A DNA stretch of 64,000 nucleotides from Salticus scenicus (Eukaryota > Arthropoda > Arachnida > Araneae > Salticidae). Under the pieces are notes generated by a model that was not told where the DNA came from, did not search any database, and saw only the letters and a list, made by a program, of their open reading frames with translations. A program made the position numbers and the translations under genes. Positions 35,520-47,035 of the stretch are shown here, in pieces (within the stretch, counting starts at the first letter, position 1; each line of letters begins with the position of its first letter). The stretch covers positions 234,512,188-234,576,187 of the forward strand of contig OZ005650.1 of assembly GCA_963930645.1 (NCBI GenBank), given 5' to 3'.

Positions 35520-35952
35520 AAATTGAGAAACTTTAAAGACCATTAAAATAATAATTATTATTATAAATGTAGGTAACGCTGTAAACGAACGGTCTTGAAA
35601 GGGGAAACTTATATGGCAAGCAAAACTGTTCCTAATCTTATTTTAGTTTATTTTTCACCTAAATTGAAATTTATCATCTTTCCATATTGATCCTACGAAT
35701 TAATCTGCAATCTATCTTTATAGCATTGAAATCGATGGTAAGAGAAAATCAAGTGAGGGACACAACAGCTTATTCTTCATGTAAAATGGAATTATTCTAA
35801 TACTAGTTACATTTATTCCCATTGTTTAATGTTCCTCCCATTGTTTAATGATATTGTCCATTACCTGCGGCTTATTCTGTCGAGCTATCTACATGATAGA
35901 CCAGTTGCTCTGCCTAAAGGTTGTCTGAGTGAGTAATGCCCACCGGTTGTCG
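35520..35952. other. Spacer before the tRNA
   Basis: AT-rich, no recognised feature except a direct repeat 'cattgtttaatg' (35820-35850). Confidence 0.45.
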
Positions 35953-36025
35953 GCCTGGATAGCTCAATTGGTAGAGCCTTGACCTTGTAAGTCAAAGTTC
36001 CGGAGTTCGACTCCCGGTCCAGGCA
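35953..36025 (+). tRNA. tRNA-Thr (UGU anticodon)-like gene
   Basis: 73 nt fold as a cloverleaf. Acceptor GCCTGGA/TCCAGGC is fully paired with discriminator A, D-stem GCTC/GAGC is paired, and anticodon stem TTGAC/GTCAA has loop CTTGTAA, giving anticodon TGT (Thr). The T-arm has the TTCGACT loop, but its stem CGGAG/CCCGG shows two mismatches. No CCA is encoded, as expected in eukaryotes. Box A (TAGCTCAATTGG) and box B (AGTTCGACTC) are present, and TTTT at 36029-36032 could end Pol III transcription. It may be a functional gene, a pseudogene or a tRNA-derived SINE head. Confidence 0.65.
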
Positions 36026-36269
36026 TTATTTTCACTCAGTTGGAAAAATAATAAATTTTCAATAAATACTAATACTAGTTAGTTGTAGGGCGACTAAGGC
36101 GACCGTTGAAAAATTATCATTTCATTTTATATATTTCTCACTTCAAATAATTCATTTGCTAGCAAGCCCGTGTGAAATTTTCGCACTTTATTTATCTCTT
36201 TGGTACCTTTAAAATTTATAATTATTATTTTTATTTTATAGACGTATTTTTTCATATGAATGAGCAAAT

Positions 36270-36314
<45 letters not shown>

Positions 36315-36315
<1 letters not shown>

Positions 36316-37225
36316 GGGTCATTCTCTGAAAAGTGGGCTTTTCTTTAAGAAAAGTTAGACCAAATAAAATTGCTCAATTTTTTTTTTCTTTTGTGCACGT
36401 ACACACATGTTACAGTTAATAAAAAATAATATAAATCAATCTGTATCTGATAATTTTTGAAATAGTAATTATTTTTATGTATTAGAAAAATGAGGGAATG
36501 ATTGTGAGGGAATGACAAATTTCTTCTAGAAACTACTTTATAAAAATATTATTAAGTTAAGTTATGTTTTCAAACACTAAATATTTATTTAAACATATTT
36601 TTATTAATATAACATCATAAAAAAAAAACAAATTTGATTCTATTTAGTTAATTGTATAATAAATGAGGGAATGACATGTAATAAAAATACTGTATTTCAA
36701 TGTAACGTTTGAGAGCCATATGCTATTCATTGTAAAATGTTTCCAACAGCACACAAAATGGTTTCTTTACTTTTCTGCTATATAAATAAGGTTTGACTTA
36801 TATAAAGTATGTGCTGCCATTAAAACAGTAAGTAGGGGTTTCATTATAGTGTGATGAGGGAAATGATATCTATTACCAGGGACAACAATAAAAAGTGTTC
36901 TAATTTCTTTCATTGCATAATATATAAATATAGTATAATGGATAAATATTCATTAAAGTATGTTTTATAATTTTTCAGCTCAAATAATCTAAATATACAT
37001 GCTTTAATACCATAGAAACCATTTTATTAACTTACATGTGGGAATGGGGACACAGTGAGGGAGTGATATTTTGCATTTTTAAAAATATTTTAAAATTGTA
37101 TTTGAATTCCAATATCTAAAACCAATTAATAGTGGTAGTTTGGACAGCTTTTTGTTTTTACGCTTTTAAAAATATGCCCTCAAGACTACTGGGACATGAA
37201 ATGACCACTTTTCAGAGAATTACTC

Positions 37226-37226
<1 letters not shown>
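36315..37226. mobile_element. TA-flanked TIR element with repeated GAGGGAATGA motif
   Basis: Terminal inverted repeats share ATTCTCTGAAAAGTGG at both ends (left CGGGTC..., right complement TGAGTA...), next to TA on each side and inserted in a (TA)n array. This suggests a Tc1/mariner-type non-autonomous element of 912 bp. Inside, GAGGGAATGA-like motifs recur at about 36493, 36507, 36664, 36855 and 37058 in the same orientation. No transposase frame. Confidence 0.65.
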
Positions 37227-37274
<48 letters not shown>

Positions 37275-37733
37275 ACGTGAAAGCATATTTTATTTTATGC
37301 GGAAAAAAAAAAAAAAAAAAAAAAAAAAACTGGCAACAATTAAAATTTTAAATGTTTATTTTAAAGCTATATCTATTTTCATATTTCAATTAATTAAAAA
37401 ACATAATAATGAAAAATTCGTTATAAATAAGGTACCAAATGAAAGGGACGATTTTTCTGAATCCGTCGGATTAAACAGCTTATTGATTGGACAATTAGAT
37501 TTTTTTTTTTAATTAACTAAAATATGAAAATTAGGTTGCAACTCGCGTTCACACACAGAATCCAAGGAAATCTCTTAAGTATTTTTAAGCGTGACAGAGT
37601 CAGGCAATAATGAGCGTAACTATATATGCTGATTATAGAGATTATGTTAATTTCTTTGCAACCAACAACGTTATGTATTTAATGACAGTTTAAACTTCAG
37701 TTAATGAAATGTTGTTTTGAGTTAAAAAATGAA

Positions 37734-37801
<68 letters not shown>

Positions 37802-37862
37802 GTTTTTATTAAATCACATATGAAGATTTTATTTAAATTATAATTTTATGAAATAGAATAAT
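37227..37862. other. Simple repeats and spacer
   Basis: T run (37256-37273), A run (37302-37329) and a 60-bp (TA)n array (37738-37798). The remainder is AT-rich with no recognised feature. Confidence 0.5.
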
Positions 37863-37982
37863 CAGGTGTGTCACTCACACCACTTTCTGCTACCCTGCAT
37901 TTAAATACTATAAAGTTAGATTGACCATTAAGTCTTAAGAACAATAGCGTAAGATAATAAAGTTCAATGTACTTTAAAAATA

Positions 37983-39625
37983 CACTGCATAAAAAAAGTA
38001 GACGGACACTTCTTTACAATTTTTTAAAACCCCGTCTTTGTTTAATAGGAAATGTCAATTAAAATTCTTTAACATGTTTATACTTATCAATCTTCATATT
38101 TTTAACAGTCAAATAAAAATATTCAATTATTTATAATTTTAATGTAGAGAAATGCAGAAAAGAGAAAAGATATACATTTGCACAATACTTTTTTTTTAAA
38201 AAAGTAGACGGACACTGGTCAAAAACTGCAATTATCTAAATGGGTGTTTCTTGTGGAATACCAGTTTTGCATGTACATGCATATTTGGCATTTTGCCAAT
38301 TGCTAACGCGCTTGACAAGATGGTTTTACGTTGTTAAATTTCTTGGAGATGAACGCGCCATGTCACGAGGAATTCCTCTAACTGATTACGAGAAAAGACA
38401 GATTATAGCGCTGAAAAATGTTAATAAAGGAGTCACAGAAATTAGTAGGCTACTTCTAATAAGTAAAAGTAGCATCAGCGCTTGTATACATGCTCCTGAA
38501 GCCCATGGCGTAAAGAAAAAGTGTGGTCGGCCAAAGAAACTTTCGCTTAGAGACCAAAGAAAAATTTTTATTGAGCTGAAAAAAACTGGAGCATCAATTC
38601 CCAGAGTTCGAATAAGCACAGGAATTACTGACGTAACTTTTCAGAAAATTTATAACTACATTAAGCACTCAGAGCCCTTTCAATATAAGAAGAGAAAAAA
38701 TCATGCATGCTGGAAGGATCACCACGTGACAGAACGCCTACAGTGGGCCCAAAACCATATGTCTTGGACTACAAAATGGATATCTGTAGTTTTTTCAGAT
38801 GAGAACAAATTTAATGTAGACGGCCCAGATGGATATCAATATTATTGGCACTGTTTGGAGAAAGAAGACGAAGTGTACTCTACTCGGCAAGTTGGTGGTG
38901 GTGACGTGATGGTGTGGTTAGCTGTTGGCTATGGTGGAAGGACAAATTTTGTGTTCCTAAGTAAGGAGCAGACTCACAAAAATTATATTGAAACACTAAG
39001 CAGTAAGCTTTCGCCATTTGCGTGTGATCTTGGAGGAGACAACTGGATTTTCAAAAAAAGATGGATCGCCAATACACACCGCTAACAACGTTAAAAAATG
39101 GTTTCACGAGAACAACTTCAATATTTTACCCTGGCCAGCCAAGAGTCCGGATATGAATCCTGGAGAAAACATTTGAGCTATACTTGTTCATAAAATTTAT
39201 GAGGTAGGCGCCAGTAAGAATCAATTCACCAGCTCAAAGAAGCTCTTACAAACATTTGGGAAATTTTCTGTCAAAAAAAGATTCAGAATCTCATTGATTC
39301 TATGCCTAACAGAGTATACGAACTTATTAAAGCAAATGGGAGACGAACCCCTTACTAAAAACGCTTTATTTTAGAGATACAAGATGTGTAGAGATACAAG
39401 ATGTGTTTTTAAAGAAAAATTACAGTGCAAATATGCACCATTTTTGTTTCCTGAATTTTTCCACTACATAATTCAAAAGGATTGTATCTATATCCAAAAA
39501 ATAATAATATATGATGTCTCAAGAATATAATTATATTAGAGAAATGAACCTCATATCTCTAATTAAAGAAATAAACGGCTTTAAAGTATTATAAGTAAGT
39601 GTCCGTCTACTTTTTTTATGCAGTG
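37983..39625 (+). mobile_element. Tc3-like Tc1/mariner transposon, 1643 bp
   Basis: Inverted ends CACTGCATAAAAAAAGTAGA are identical for the first 33 or so bases at both ends, flanked by TA (37981-37982, 39626-39627). A second copy of the inner TIR motif, AAAAAAGTAGACGGACACT, lies at 38198-38216, directly repeated about 215 bp inside the left end. This recalls the outer and inner transposase sites of Caenorhabditis Tc3. A matching inner site at the right end was not seen. The element carries one transposase pseudogene and lies inside a HINE-B copy. Confidence 0.9.
38360..39358 (+). pseudogene. Tc3-like transposase, DD34E, broken
   Basis: Begins MSRGIPLTDYEKRQI, as in Tc3 transposases; the open frame extends 40 codons further upstream without similarity. 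An N-terminal helix-turn-helix (about residues 8-45) is followed by a GRPKK motif (56-60). The catalytic domain starts at VVFSDENKF (first Asp at residue 147), followed by GGGDVMVW. The frame then breaks at a run of seven A (39053-39059, one base too many). In the shifted frame the second Asp (KDGSPIHTA) and the Glu (SPDMNPGEN) follow with 34 residues between, as in DD34E. Further damage: TGA at 39174-39176 and another shift near 39220. It ends ANGRRTPY. Not functional, but recently dead. Confidence 0.9.
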
Positions 39626-39935
39626 TAATTTAAAAAAGGTTTAGGAAATTTTTATTTGACATGTAATTTTGTATGATGGGGGCTTCCACTCACTTGAACC
39701 CCCGTTCAATTATAGTGCATAGTATTATTTAAAAAAATTCAAAGCTGTTATTAATTTACCTTCAAATTCAAGTGGCAACCTAATATGGATTCCAAAATAC
39801 CAAATTTGAATTTCCTGTAGCTATTATGCTTTAAGTTATTCTGATAACAGACTTTCGTAATCGAAGCATCTCAAAACGTGATTTAATGCAAGAAATCAGA
39901 TTCGAAAATTCGAAATATACTTTGTTTACATTGTG

Positions 39936-40245
39936 CGTATGAAAAATGAATTTTGCTTCTTGAGCAGTGTTTGTCGACATACTAAAATGTAGGAAAGCAC
40001 CATCAATTACATTCAATGGAAAAGGACGTTTAGCTTAATTCGGGAAAGCCCTGCATATTGTCTATAACCAATATGCACTATAAATATTATTATTCACTTA
40101 AATTTAGTCTTACTTGAAAAACATCTAACACTAAAGAAATTATATTTCCATCAATTTCTAAATATAGCCGCAATATATTCAAATAAATTAGGTAGCCCTG
40201 TAAACGAATGGTAAATAATTTCCGTACTAGAATCTATACAAAACA

Positions 40246-40284
<39 letters not shown>

Positions 40285-40643
40285 GTTTCCGTTTTGTTTA
40301 AGTCAGCCTATAGATATTACATTATACTTAACAGCAATTTCCCCACCGACAAAATGTATTTCAATTCTGTTGGATCGACCTGTACACGAATGATTTAATT
40401 GATCTCAACAAAAAGTTTGGTGTGGCATTCCTATATGATACACATTTAGAATACCAAGTTTGGACTTTGCACTATAATTTGTTTTAGAGGTATGCTTATA
40501 ACAGATATACACACAGACAAACAGACTAACAGCTAAAAACATGATTTTTGTATTCAGGGGACATAAAAATGTGTAAATATTACAAAAATTCAATTTCGAA
40601 ATTTTGACGTAAGACTTTCTCTACCTCTAAAAAATAAAGTAAG
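39936..40643 (-). mobile_element. HINE-like family B, minus-strand copy
   Basis: The 5' end is at 40643, read on plus as 'agactttctctacctctaaa'. Inside are 'attcaggggacataaaaatg', the 'gataacagatatacacacag' tract and 'ttggatcgacctgtacacg'. A (TA)n tract (40249-40280) lies within. The left limit is uncertain because it abuts the split copy. Confidence 0.55.
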
Positions 40644-41554
40644 AAATACTTAAATATCAGTTTATTCTTGATGCTTAAGGAATGGTATACTTGTAAATTT
40701 TTATGTGTAAGAAGGTAGAAGGTGCCGGTCGTAGACACCATCCCTAACAGTACAAAATGTTCAAGAAACGTAACAGTCATATAACATGGAAACATCTTAA
40801 ATATTTCAGAAACATTTCAAAACGTTTAGTTTGCTTTCCGATTAGTTTCAGAAACGTAGAAATGTGCGTGATCGTAAAAAAAAATCAGATACGTGACAGA
40901 AACGTTATAATCACATAATAGATGGAACATCGGAAAGGGCGGATGTTTCAGAAAGGTTTCAGAGTGTATACTTAAATGTGTTATGATAATGAAAGCCTAA
41001 GCTTTTTGCAAAATAATTGAAACATTCTATGTTGTATGGAGCACAATATTTGTATAATTTATCTTTATTCTATTGAATCGTATAAGGATATTACAAAATA
41101 TTATCAATATAAAAATAGTTACTGCAAAAATCACAGTTAACATGGACATGATGTACAGGAATGTGCAATCATTGTCAACTAAATTTTCTGTTAATTTTTT
41201 TTCCCATTTATATCACGAAATAGTTTCAGTAATATTAAAACATCATCAACCGCATGTTTTTCTGTTTTTGAAGAATAAAATGAAAATAAACTAAAACTAA
41301 AAAAAATAAAATTTGTGAAAAATCTTTAAAAAGACACATTATTTAACAAAATAAATTTGCATATTACGTTTGAATTTCTATATTTTATCCTCTGCTATCG
41401 GTATTTAATACCACTGGCGTAAAATTCTGACGGCTAAACTTCAGGGGTTTAAAAGAATACATAAGGTCTTTTAGTTAAATTAGGTAATGTTTCTCAGAAA
41501 GCTAAAGGGTTCAAAATAGCTCTACTTATGTGTTACGGAATATAAAATCTTTAA
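40644..41554. other. Spacer, nothing recognised
   Basis: 'tttcagaaac'-like phrases recur at 40806-40960, too few and too variable to call. No gene seen. Confidence 0.4.
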
Positions 41555-42720
41555 ATATAGTTTTTTTATGCTTTCTATCAAGGTTGAAAAGTGTTAATGA
41601 CTTCGGTTTCTCTGTCTATTCGTCTGCCTGTCCGCGTTCCAGCTCCCGCAAATATTCATGAAATTTTTAAAACTGATATATGTTATTCTAGTTCTTTATC
41701 GGATATTCTCTATTGAAAATGGAGTGAATATCTTTACTGGTTTGTGTACAGGGACACCTGAAAGCATTCCAAAGCATTCTGTTCTATGAGAGTTATTTCT
41801 ATAAATCATATTTTAATACTTTTACTTTAGATAGATCTTAATGAAATTCAAATATGTTATTCAATTTTACTATCAGATTTTCTTCATTGAAAATGGAGTA
41901 AATACAATCACTGGTTTGTATACAAGGATACAAACACTATTCCAAAGCATTGCCTTCAATAAGAGGTATTTCTATAAACCAAATTTTAATAACGTTTCTT
42001 TGCACAAATTTTAATGAAAATTAATAGGTTATTCATATACACAAAAGAATATTTTCCATAGAATACAGTATGACTAGCTTTAGATTTACAGGGCCACACA
42101 AAAATATTCAGTTACATTAAGGGCTATTATTGGGAATTTGCTAGAATTGTATTTTTGTTTGCATTAAACGTTTTTATCACTTTCCATTTGTAACTTTTTA
42201 ACTGCGAAATGTAATTTTATAACTGTGAATATCATTTCAATTTGTGCATCTGTCTGTCCGGCTGTATATCTTTCTATCTGTACGTCCGCCCGTCCCCATC
42301 GTCCTTAAATAATTTCAGAAATTTTAAAAATTGATATGTGTTATTCAAATTCACTAAGGAATGTTCAATACTTAAAATGGGTTTAGTAGGTCCTGTATCG
42401 CTGATTTGTGTACAGGTTCCCGCCAAAACATTCCAATGCCTTGCGTTTTAGGCAGACATTTTTATAAATCACATTTAAATAGTTTTCTACTGTAAAAATC
42501 ATAAATAAATCGTCACTTATTGTTAATATACTAAAAAATATTTTGTATGGAACATGATATGGTTAATCTTCAGTTTTTCAGAGGTACGCTAAAATATTTA
42601 GATGCATTAAGGGCTGAATTTTCTTTTGCGTTAAGGAATTTTAACAATTTCCAATAATGTTAAAGAGTGATTATGAAAACAATTTGTCTAACTGCATGCC
42701 TTTCAGTCCTTCTGTGTGTC
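41555..42720 (+). repeat. Family C repeat with internal tandem units
   Basis: Contains GTCT/GTCC-rich tracts ('tctgtctattcgtctgcctg' at 41612; 42250-42300; 42705-42720). Diverged units of about 160-200 bp follow the order 'aattcatgaaatttt', 'gatatatgttattc', 'ttgaaaatggagtgaata', 'ctggtttgtgtacag', 'attccaaagcatt', 'gagttatttctataaatca'. Copies start near 41650, 41840, 42005 and 42310. Part of the family reappears inverted at 46560-47035. GTCY tracts again suggest a HINE-type origin, unproved. Confidence 0.55.
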
Positions 42721-42799
42721 CGTTGTGTGATAACGTAGGCAAAGAATATTGAAATTTATATAACAAGTACATACAGTACATTTTGCAATTTGTTTTATA

Positions 42800-42800
<1 letters not shown>

Positions 42801-42892
<92 letters not shown>
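42801..42892 (+). repeat. (CA)n(TA)n microsatellite
   Basis: About 46 bases of CA followed by about 45 bases of TA. Open frames of alternating Val-Cys and Ile-Tyr here are artefacts of the repeat. Confidence 0.95.
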
Positions 42893-42897
<5 letters not shown>

Positions 42898-42899
42898 GC

Positions 42900-43519
42900 A
42901 TTTATAAAAATATGTTGGTCCTTTTGTTGTCTATACTTTTGAAAGTAAAATTATATCAAACATATATCTTGATCATCCTATATCGTTTATTTTGGTAATT
43001 TCTTATATATTTTAATAAATATATTCTATTTTAAAATAGAAAATAAAATGTATGTATAAGAATTGTCAAAAATTTCATAATATTTTAATAAGTATTGAAA
43101 ATGACACCGTTTTTTATCGAATTATATGTGTTCCCAAATTGAATAAACAAAGTTTTAACCATTAAAATAGTCTGTTTAATGAAACTATCTCATTTATTTA
43201 GCCAAAAATATGGTCAAAATAAAATTACAGAAGAAGGAAAACTTAATTCAACTGTGAATCTAGAGAAGGAATTAAAATAGAAAGCATATATCAAAAGCCG
43301 AAGTAAATGATACCATTTACAATCGAATCACAGGTTGATCATTTTAACTTTTCGCTTTTATACTGCATTTTTTGCAAATAAAACAGTTAATTGTTCCAAG
43401 TATACTCATTAAATGAACTATAATTAATTTTGAAATAATGTTTATTATTTCCAAATTTTTAAGTTACGGATAATATAATTTTTTCTCTCAGATATATATT
43501 ATTATTTTGAAGAATCGTG

Positions 43520-43554
<35 letters not shown>

Positions 43555-44180
43555 TAATGAAGATTATTTGTTAAACAAAAATTTAAAAAATCAAAACTTT
43601 AAATTAAACCATATCAATAAATATAATTTAAAGTACAATATGTGCAAATATATTTTCAAAAATAAATATATTAACACAGGTTGATGAGAAACTTGAAAAA
43701 ATATTTAACGCTGTTGTTAGGACTGTTGATAATTCCAAGAAAACTACAGTTATTTGGTATGCCTTTAACTTACAAAAATAATGATAATGGCAATAATCCT
43801 GCTTCAGTGTTTATGAGATACTTTATCAAGCATCATTAGTTGTCAGACAGCTTATCTGCGGCACATCATTCGAGAATTTTGTGTTGCTTTAAGAGGAAAG
43901 ATGACTCTTCTCTTTTCGAAAGTAGTTTTATTTTTCAAAAGAAGTGACAAAGCTGCTAAACATTTCTTTCTATAAGTATTTATGTTTTTTTAATTGTAAA
44001 ATCAACACTGCAATAAACATAATGATGTATCCTATGAACATTTAAACATTAACATGATGTATTATATACCCATTTAAAATTTATAATAAAAAAGTCACAA
44101 GTATTTATTCCTTAATACCTTAAGTTTCTGGAATATTCTCTTAATTATTTACGTAAGAATACATTAATTATTTCTGTAAG

Positions 44181-44225
<45 letters not shown>

Positions 44226-45172
44226 TTAATTAAAAATTTCTTAATTGATCAAAAAATTTTATCTAAAAATCATTAAAAATGTTTAAAAGTGCATTACAAG
44301 ATATGTAACAATTTAAACATTTGAGCGTAAATTCTTAAAAACCATATAATGTAAAAAATATATACATATAGAATAATAATAATGTTTATCGAAAACATTC
44401 CTTACGCTATTTCGTTTACCTTAAAATAAACAATAAATTAGTTTTTACACTGTGTGTTATTTTTATATGTAAACATGTTTTTAAATTCATAAATCCTTTC
44501 CATAAATGAAGCTCTTGTTTTTAATATAATTAATGTTCTGTAATCAGTTTTTTTTCCTTCAATTTTAAACTAGCCTTTATATCACACCCTTATTTGTACT
44601 AGTTATATGTATTTTAGTTCTTCAAATAATCTCATAAAAAGAACTATTGTTTATTAAAGAATATCTAGCCTATAATTACGTACATGTTATAATCTTGTGT
44701 TTCTTACACACACTGTAAAAAATTAATAACGTTACTTGCTTAGTATTTCGGAGAAATTACTTGTTTTTATAACTATAAAACAAGTTTCTGGGATTAACAG
44801 AATATTGTGCATGAAACATTTTAAATTACAGGAGTATATTGATATTTTTAATGACAAAATTGACAGTTACTGGTATATTTAAAGAACGATACTGATAAAT
44901 ATCGGACAAATAATTATTCTAAATTTCACAAGAATGTTCCTAAATTACTTTCAATTTAGTGACAATTTAGTGACCAAATTTAGTGACATTTTTTGCTCAG
45001 TATTCACCACTAAATTTTAACTGTAACGGTTGCCTAATCACTTCAAAGGGTGTCCATTATGTATATCAAATATCACTCCTCAAAGTTATTGATGATAGTT
45101 GAATAAAAGAATCCTTAAATTTAGCGAAACTGTTTAAAACGCTTTAGGGAACGCGTCCAGTATAGTGTTAAT
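42900..45172. other. Long AT-rich stretch, nothing recognised
   Basis: A run at 43518-43551 and a T run of about 37 at 44186-44222. The rest shows no reading frame, repeat or RNA that I can support. Confidence 0.5.
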
Positions 45173-45353
45173 AAAAGGTTTGTCCCAAAACTAATGAGAA
45201 TTTTTTTTTCTGAACTTTTCTGGTACATCGCGAACGAAAACCGGCTCAGAATGTCACTGACGTTTTATGGCGATTGCCACTCTGCTCCTTACTTACAGAG
45301 CGCGGCTAGTGGCCTTATAGTGAGTAGTTGTGAGTATGGCTAGTTACGCTTAA

Positions 45354-45825
45354 GGGCCAACTATACTTACCATCGCCAGAAGCCCAAGCCAATGTTATTC
45401 TATGGGAAATTTTGTTTACTTATAATTCATTAACTAATACATATTTTTGAATTCTGTTTTCACATTCAGAAAATTCACAACTGTTAAACTGACGGATGTT
45501 TTTTAAAAACGGATTTTTAAAAATTTAATATTTTATTTTAAAGCTGTAAAAAAAAAAATAATAATAATAATAATAATAATAATTTTCAGTATGTGAAATT
45601 TTTCATTTTATAGTTTCAGAATAAAATATTGAAATTAAAAATATCCATTTTTATAAACGTCTATCAGATTAACAGTTGTAAATTTTCTAAATGGGAAAAC
45701 ATAATTTAAAAATATGCATTATTTAATGGGTTATAAGTAAACAAAATTTCCTATAGAATAATATTGGCGACGGTAAGTGAAGGTAAGTGAAGGTAAGTTC
45801 AGGCGACGGTAAGTGAAGCGGGCCA
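45354..45825. mobile_element. Foldback/MITE inserted in the mariner relic, 472 bp
   Basis: Inverted ends GGGCCAACTATACTTACC and (complement of right end) TGGCCCGCTTCACTTACCG lead into longer arms ('gggaaattttgtttacttat' against 'ataagtaaacaaaatttcct'), about 200 bp each. Near the right end 'ggtaagtgaa' is repeated several times (45773-45816). Centre holds an (AAT)n run. No coding. Target duplication not clear. Confidence 0.7.
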
Positions 45826-45830
45826 TTCAG

Positions 45831-46325
45831 ATGCATCGATATATTGAACAACGCTATGAAATAAAGTTTTGCGTTAAGCAAACTGTGTTTAGGAACGGAC
45901 GGTAGAACGTTGAAGACAATTCTTGCGAAGGACGACAATCAGCTACGAAAATGGATAAAAAAATCGAACAAGTGAGAATTATTCTGAACACAGATCGCCG
46001 ATTATGTTTATGTTAAATTAAGGAATCCACTCGGAATCACGCGTCCTTTGTTGTGTCTGAATACCTAACCTAAGAATAAATCCTTGTTTCCTCCATTCCA
46101 CATACAGCCCTTACCTGGTTCTCTGTGACATTATTTTTTCTTATATTCACGGCTTAGGATGGACATGAAAGAACTGCATTTTGTCACACTCTATGATGTT
46201 CAAATGATTGTAACTACAAAGCTTTACAGCATCTCACAAAAAGAGTTCGATCAATGCTTCATTCGCTTACTGGAAAGCTAGATTCTTTGTATTGTTGCCC
46301 AATACGCATACTTCGAAGATTATTA
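45831..46325 (+). pseudogene. mariner transposase remnants
   Basis: Two separated remnants of one transposase: N-terminal DNA-binding part (45831-46000, one stop after FRNGR and an apparent deletion of the helix-turn-helix middle) and C-terminal end (46247-46324). In mariner proteins the C-terminus normally reads WKKRW..CI..QGEYFEGD; here it is ESWILCIVAQYAYFEDY. No catalytic Asp triad is left. Dead copy. Confidence 0.6.
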
Positions 46326-46330
46326 AATGT

Positions 46331-46559
46331 TTTTTTCTTTATAAGTGCTATGATTTAATTTATTAACGGGATAGAAAAAAAAAAAGATACATTATTAACA
46401 CTATCGAACTGTAGATACTTGCTTCATATAGCCTTTAATGCACTTTGTGTAATAAGGCACAAAACGGTCTGACAAAAGGAACGAAAAATATTTTGACAGA
46501 CTAATAGAATTCATAATCACTTTTAACTAATGTTTGAAAGTGTTAAAATCGCAAAACAT
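46331..46559. other. Spacer
   Basis: Short AT-rich stretch without recognised features. Confidence 0.4.
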
Positions 46560-47035
46560 ACACAGAAATTCTGTTCTGGCAACTTCCAATTGTAGCTCTT
46601 AATGTATCTATATACTGTAGTGCAGCCCTGTATATCTTAACACTAAACATATAATATTATATGATAAACATATTTTAGCATATGAATAAAAAGTGCCAAT
46701 TTCATTATGATTTGTGCAAGATAAAGCTATTAAAAAATGGTTTTAAGAAATACCTCTCATAGAACGCAATGTTTTAGAAAGCTTTTGGGATTCCATGTAC
46801 CCAAATCAGTGGCTGTATTGCCTCAAATTTTAAAAATGAACATCCCATATTGAACTTGAATATCATATATCAGTTTCAAGGAATTACATGTATATTTAGT
46901 GGAGTTAGAGCGTGGAAAGTCAGACAGACGGACAAACAAACGGAAGTTATATATATATTTTTTTACCTTGTTGGAAAGGAACAAAGGTAGGGAGAAGTCA
47001 AAATGACTTCCTTAGGTAACTCAGTGTTAATCATG
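46560..47035 (-). repeat. Family C repeat, inverted copy
   Basis: Shares, in reverse orientation, 'aagaaatacctctcatagaa', 'cattttagaaagc', 'tatcatatatcagtttcaa' and the GTCT-like tract ('gtcagacagacggac', 46919) with 41555-42490. The end at about 46965-47030 ('ttaccttgttggaaaggaac') matches 'ctatcaaggttgaaaag' at the left side of the plus copy. Confidence 0.55.

Larger units (their letters stand above)
37863..39935 (-). mobile_element. HINE-like family B copy (minus), split by a Tc3-like transposon
   Basis: The 3' end, read on plus as 'caggtgtgtcactcacacc' with ACTTTCT..TACCC, lies at 37863-37905. Family B body sequence resumes after 39627 ('gggggcttccactcac', 'gattccaaaataccaa') and reaches the 'atctcaaaacgtg' part near 39870. 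The 5' end is missing, and a further minus copy follows. Confidence 0.55.
45173..46330 (+). mobile_element. mariner-family transposon relic, split by a foldback
   Basis: Left end 'aggtttgtcccaaaactaat' resembles mariner inverted repeats (GGTTTGTCCCA type). After the insertion, plus-strand sequence at 45831-46010 gives YIEQRYEIKFCVKQT, then VEDN, CEGRQSATK and KKIEQVRIIL. This parallels the mariner N-terminal order IEQRYAIKFCVKLG ... VEDD..SGRPSTSK ... ENIERVR. Near 46247-46324 the C-terminal pattern (CFIRLLESWILCIVAQ.AYFE) appears. The central catalytic part is lost or scrambled, and the right terminal repeat was not found. Confidence 0.65.

Noticed and set aside
40580..40795. Minus-strand hydrophobic frame as candidate receptor TM exon
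   Set aside because: Overlaps a HINE-B 5' end, has no conserved GPCR residues and no fitting splice sites.
42671..42901. Minus-strand frame rich in Ile-Tyr and Val-Cys
   Set aside because: Translation of a CA/TA microsatellite.
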